A stretch of DNA of 35,705 bases from Phoronis australis (Eukaryota; Phoronida; Phoronidae): positions 661,606-697,310 of the forward strand of contig NMRA01000208.1 in assembly GCA_002633005.1 (NCBI GenBank), written 5' to 3'. The position numbers and the translations under genes are program-made. This document shows, piece after piece, positions 33,939 through 35,705 of the stretch (positions are counted from its first letter, which is position 1; the number at the start of each line of letters is the position of its first letter). Under the pieces are notes generated by a model. The model was given only the letters and a program-made list of their open reading frames with translations, ran no database searches and had not been told where the DNA came from.

Positions 33939-35705
33939 AAGTAAAAAACAATTTCAATAGATATCGACTGGATTGTCGAATGTTAGCAACTATGTCATTT
34001 TCAAGATTGTCACAATTAAGTCCATTCTTCATGTTTCAAGTTTGGAGCGAATTGTAAAAATGTTGATGTCCGATGTTGTCGGCAACTTGTTGGTACTTTG
34101 TTGATTGAAAGGTTCGGCATCGTTCATTAATTGCACAGCATTTGCGCTTCGTTGACTGGCCGCGTTAGCACCACGGTTCGTATCTGTAGCTGAATTATTT
34201 GTCATACCAGCATCTGAATCAATGTCTGTATCTGGAAATCTCTCGGTTTGTAAAATAATCCTCGAATTCTTTAGGTCTTTGCGCGGCAGACGACATGATT
34301 AAGTATGTAGAATGCGCGCATGACAATAACGACGGAAACCGCAGATCACACTGGCTGTGCAAAATCCCGGAATTACTCCCCCGGAAACACGCAAACTTCG
34401 GGGACAGACACAGTGAAGAGTTGTAACGGCTTGCCAGTTTTTCACAGGGTGCAATCATAAATATTGGATCACCCAAAGAAATTCGTCGAAAGCGTTTTTT
34501 TTTTTGAGCTGCCGATAACACCGCCTCCCGTTCAGCAACGCTAGGACCTCGCTAAAAAGCAAGACTTCGCGATATTACGTGAGATATTGCCGTGTATTTC
34601 AAATGAGAATATGTGACTTTGGCTAGATTTTAACTAGGTCCTAGCGTAGGTCGCAGCAATACTGAACACACATCCGATCTGTGTCACGAGATGCGTGGAA
34701 TATTGAAAAATGCACTTTTTGAACATTACATTTCTCATTTCTGAAATAACTGATGGCCTATTTCTTTGAGTGTCTGCCGACCAGCTGTTAATATTGAGAA
34801 AGTGGTTATCATTTCAAGCAAGCTTTTTTAAATTTTGCCAGCCAACACTTTCTTAATTCTGACCGCTGTGATCCAGTCGAACCCGTCCAAAATAACATTC
34901 TGACCGTCCAACAGACGGCTGCTGCATAAATCCTTGCTTGGGAGTCCGATTATTTTACGCTTGGAAACGTACCTACAGTTGTATATTTTAGCGAATAAAC
35001 TCTTTTCAAGTGTATGACATGTGACTTCCGTGTGTAACGTGGAGTCGTATATAGCTCTTCTAAATTACAAACTCTGAACTGAGTGTCTCGCGGTCTAGAG
35101 ATTTAGAGCGAATAAACGTTGTCTTATGACCAAGGTACGATACCCAGTGTCAGCAAAAAAGTTTTCTGAAGTTTTTGTGTAACAAATGTGTATTGAATGT
35201 AACAAAACTTGTGAACTTGCTGAATCAAATAATCATGGAAAGCGGAAAAAGGTTGGAAAATTAATAAACGTAAAGACCCGAATAAGCATCGTATAGACAG
35301 ACCGGAAAACGAGTCTGAAAAAAATAATCGTATATAAGGCTATTCGGAACTCGAGAGTACTGCAGATGAAGCACTGCCTCAGATGGTGCACAAGCTGTGG
35401 ATCCAGAACACAATAAGATTGTGGCAGACGACAAATTCCAAGACATTAATGAGTGTTGCTGAACCAGCTGAGGGCAAATTCAAGGTCCTTGAATTTCAAG
35501 GACATTAGCCAGGGTGTGTTGCAGAAATAGGTAATCACTGACTAAATCAGGAGGCGCACCTGCGCCGGAGGAAAGGGAGACTGTTAAAGACGTGCTTCCA
35601 GTGAATCGTAGAAAAATAAGGCACTTGGTAATGAGCAATTTCCTATTAGTCAAACAGTTTACAGGTTAACTGGTTCGATAACCATGTCAGCTGATCTCTG
35701 CTACA
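33939..35705. repeat. repeated block, copy B (runs off the window)
   Basis: Begins AAGTAAAAAACAATTTCAAT right after the N, matching copy A from 23369, and continues to the window end (equivalent to 25123). Includes the ACGCTAGGACCT-family MITE at 34538-34647. Differences from A are substitutions and small indels. Confidence 0.93.
34538..34647. mobile_element. ACGCTAGGACCT-family MITE, copy 3
   Basis: Same element as 23961-24068 within copy B, but with the intact left end ACGCTAGGACCTCGC. Inverted right end ACGCTAGGACCTAGT. Confidence 0.8.

Overview
This is a stretch of animal nuclear genome. Coding sequence is split into short exons with GT-AG introns, the proteins belong to animal families, and the spaces between are filled with inverted-repeat elements, tRNA-like SINE fragments and minisatellites. 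Short introns, many MITE-like elements and about 1% divergence between near-identical blocks would fit a highly polymorphic marine invertebrate such as amphioxus, but that is a guess; the sequence does not fix the species. Five single N bases (3044, 17832, 32335, 33938 and their like) appear to mark collapsed assembly gaps, at least at 17832 and 33938.

Layout. (1) 581-2379, plus strand: the last three coding exons of a TBC-domain RabGAP close to GRTP1 (growth-hormone-regulated TBC protein 1). (2) 2380-4176: convergent intergenic space holding a degenerate 31-bp minisatellite. (3) 8122-4177, minus strand: a complete four-exon Rab-family small GTPase of 196 residues, whose introns carry several MITEs. 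It has a methionine where the catalytic switch II glutamine should be. (4) 8123-12928: no convincing gene; repeats and MITEs. (5) 13936-12929, minus strand: an intronless 335-codon ORF for an unrecognised acidic protein with an N-terminal hydrophobic segment and a duplicated 31-residue amphipathic motif. (6) 13937-18584: repeats, including a 493-bp direct duplication that meets at an N. (7) 22780-18585, minus strand: a MOSPD1/3-like gene (MSP domain plus two membrane helices) in five exons. (8) 23369-28430: a block present again as two partial copies at 32480-33937 and 33939-35705. Inside it sit two nested transposon insertions whose empty site is preserved at 33499-33505. (9) 29376-31997, plus strand: four exons of the lysine/glutamate-rich N-terminal part of a ZRSR2-like splicing factor; the zinc fingers and UHM domain are not in the window.

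Functionally, the RabGAP and the Rab lie tail to tail, so an enzyme family and its substrate family are neighbours. The other genes (MOSPD: ER membrane contact; ZRSR2: 3' splice-site recognition) are unrelated housekeeping genes. Nothing looks like an operon, a phage, a CRISPR locus or a defence system. The most interesting things are the unusual Rab, the unknown 335-residue protein, and the nested insertions with an internal empty-site control.
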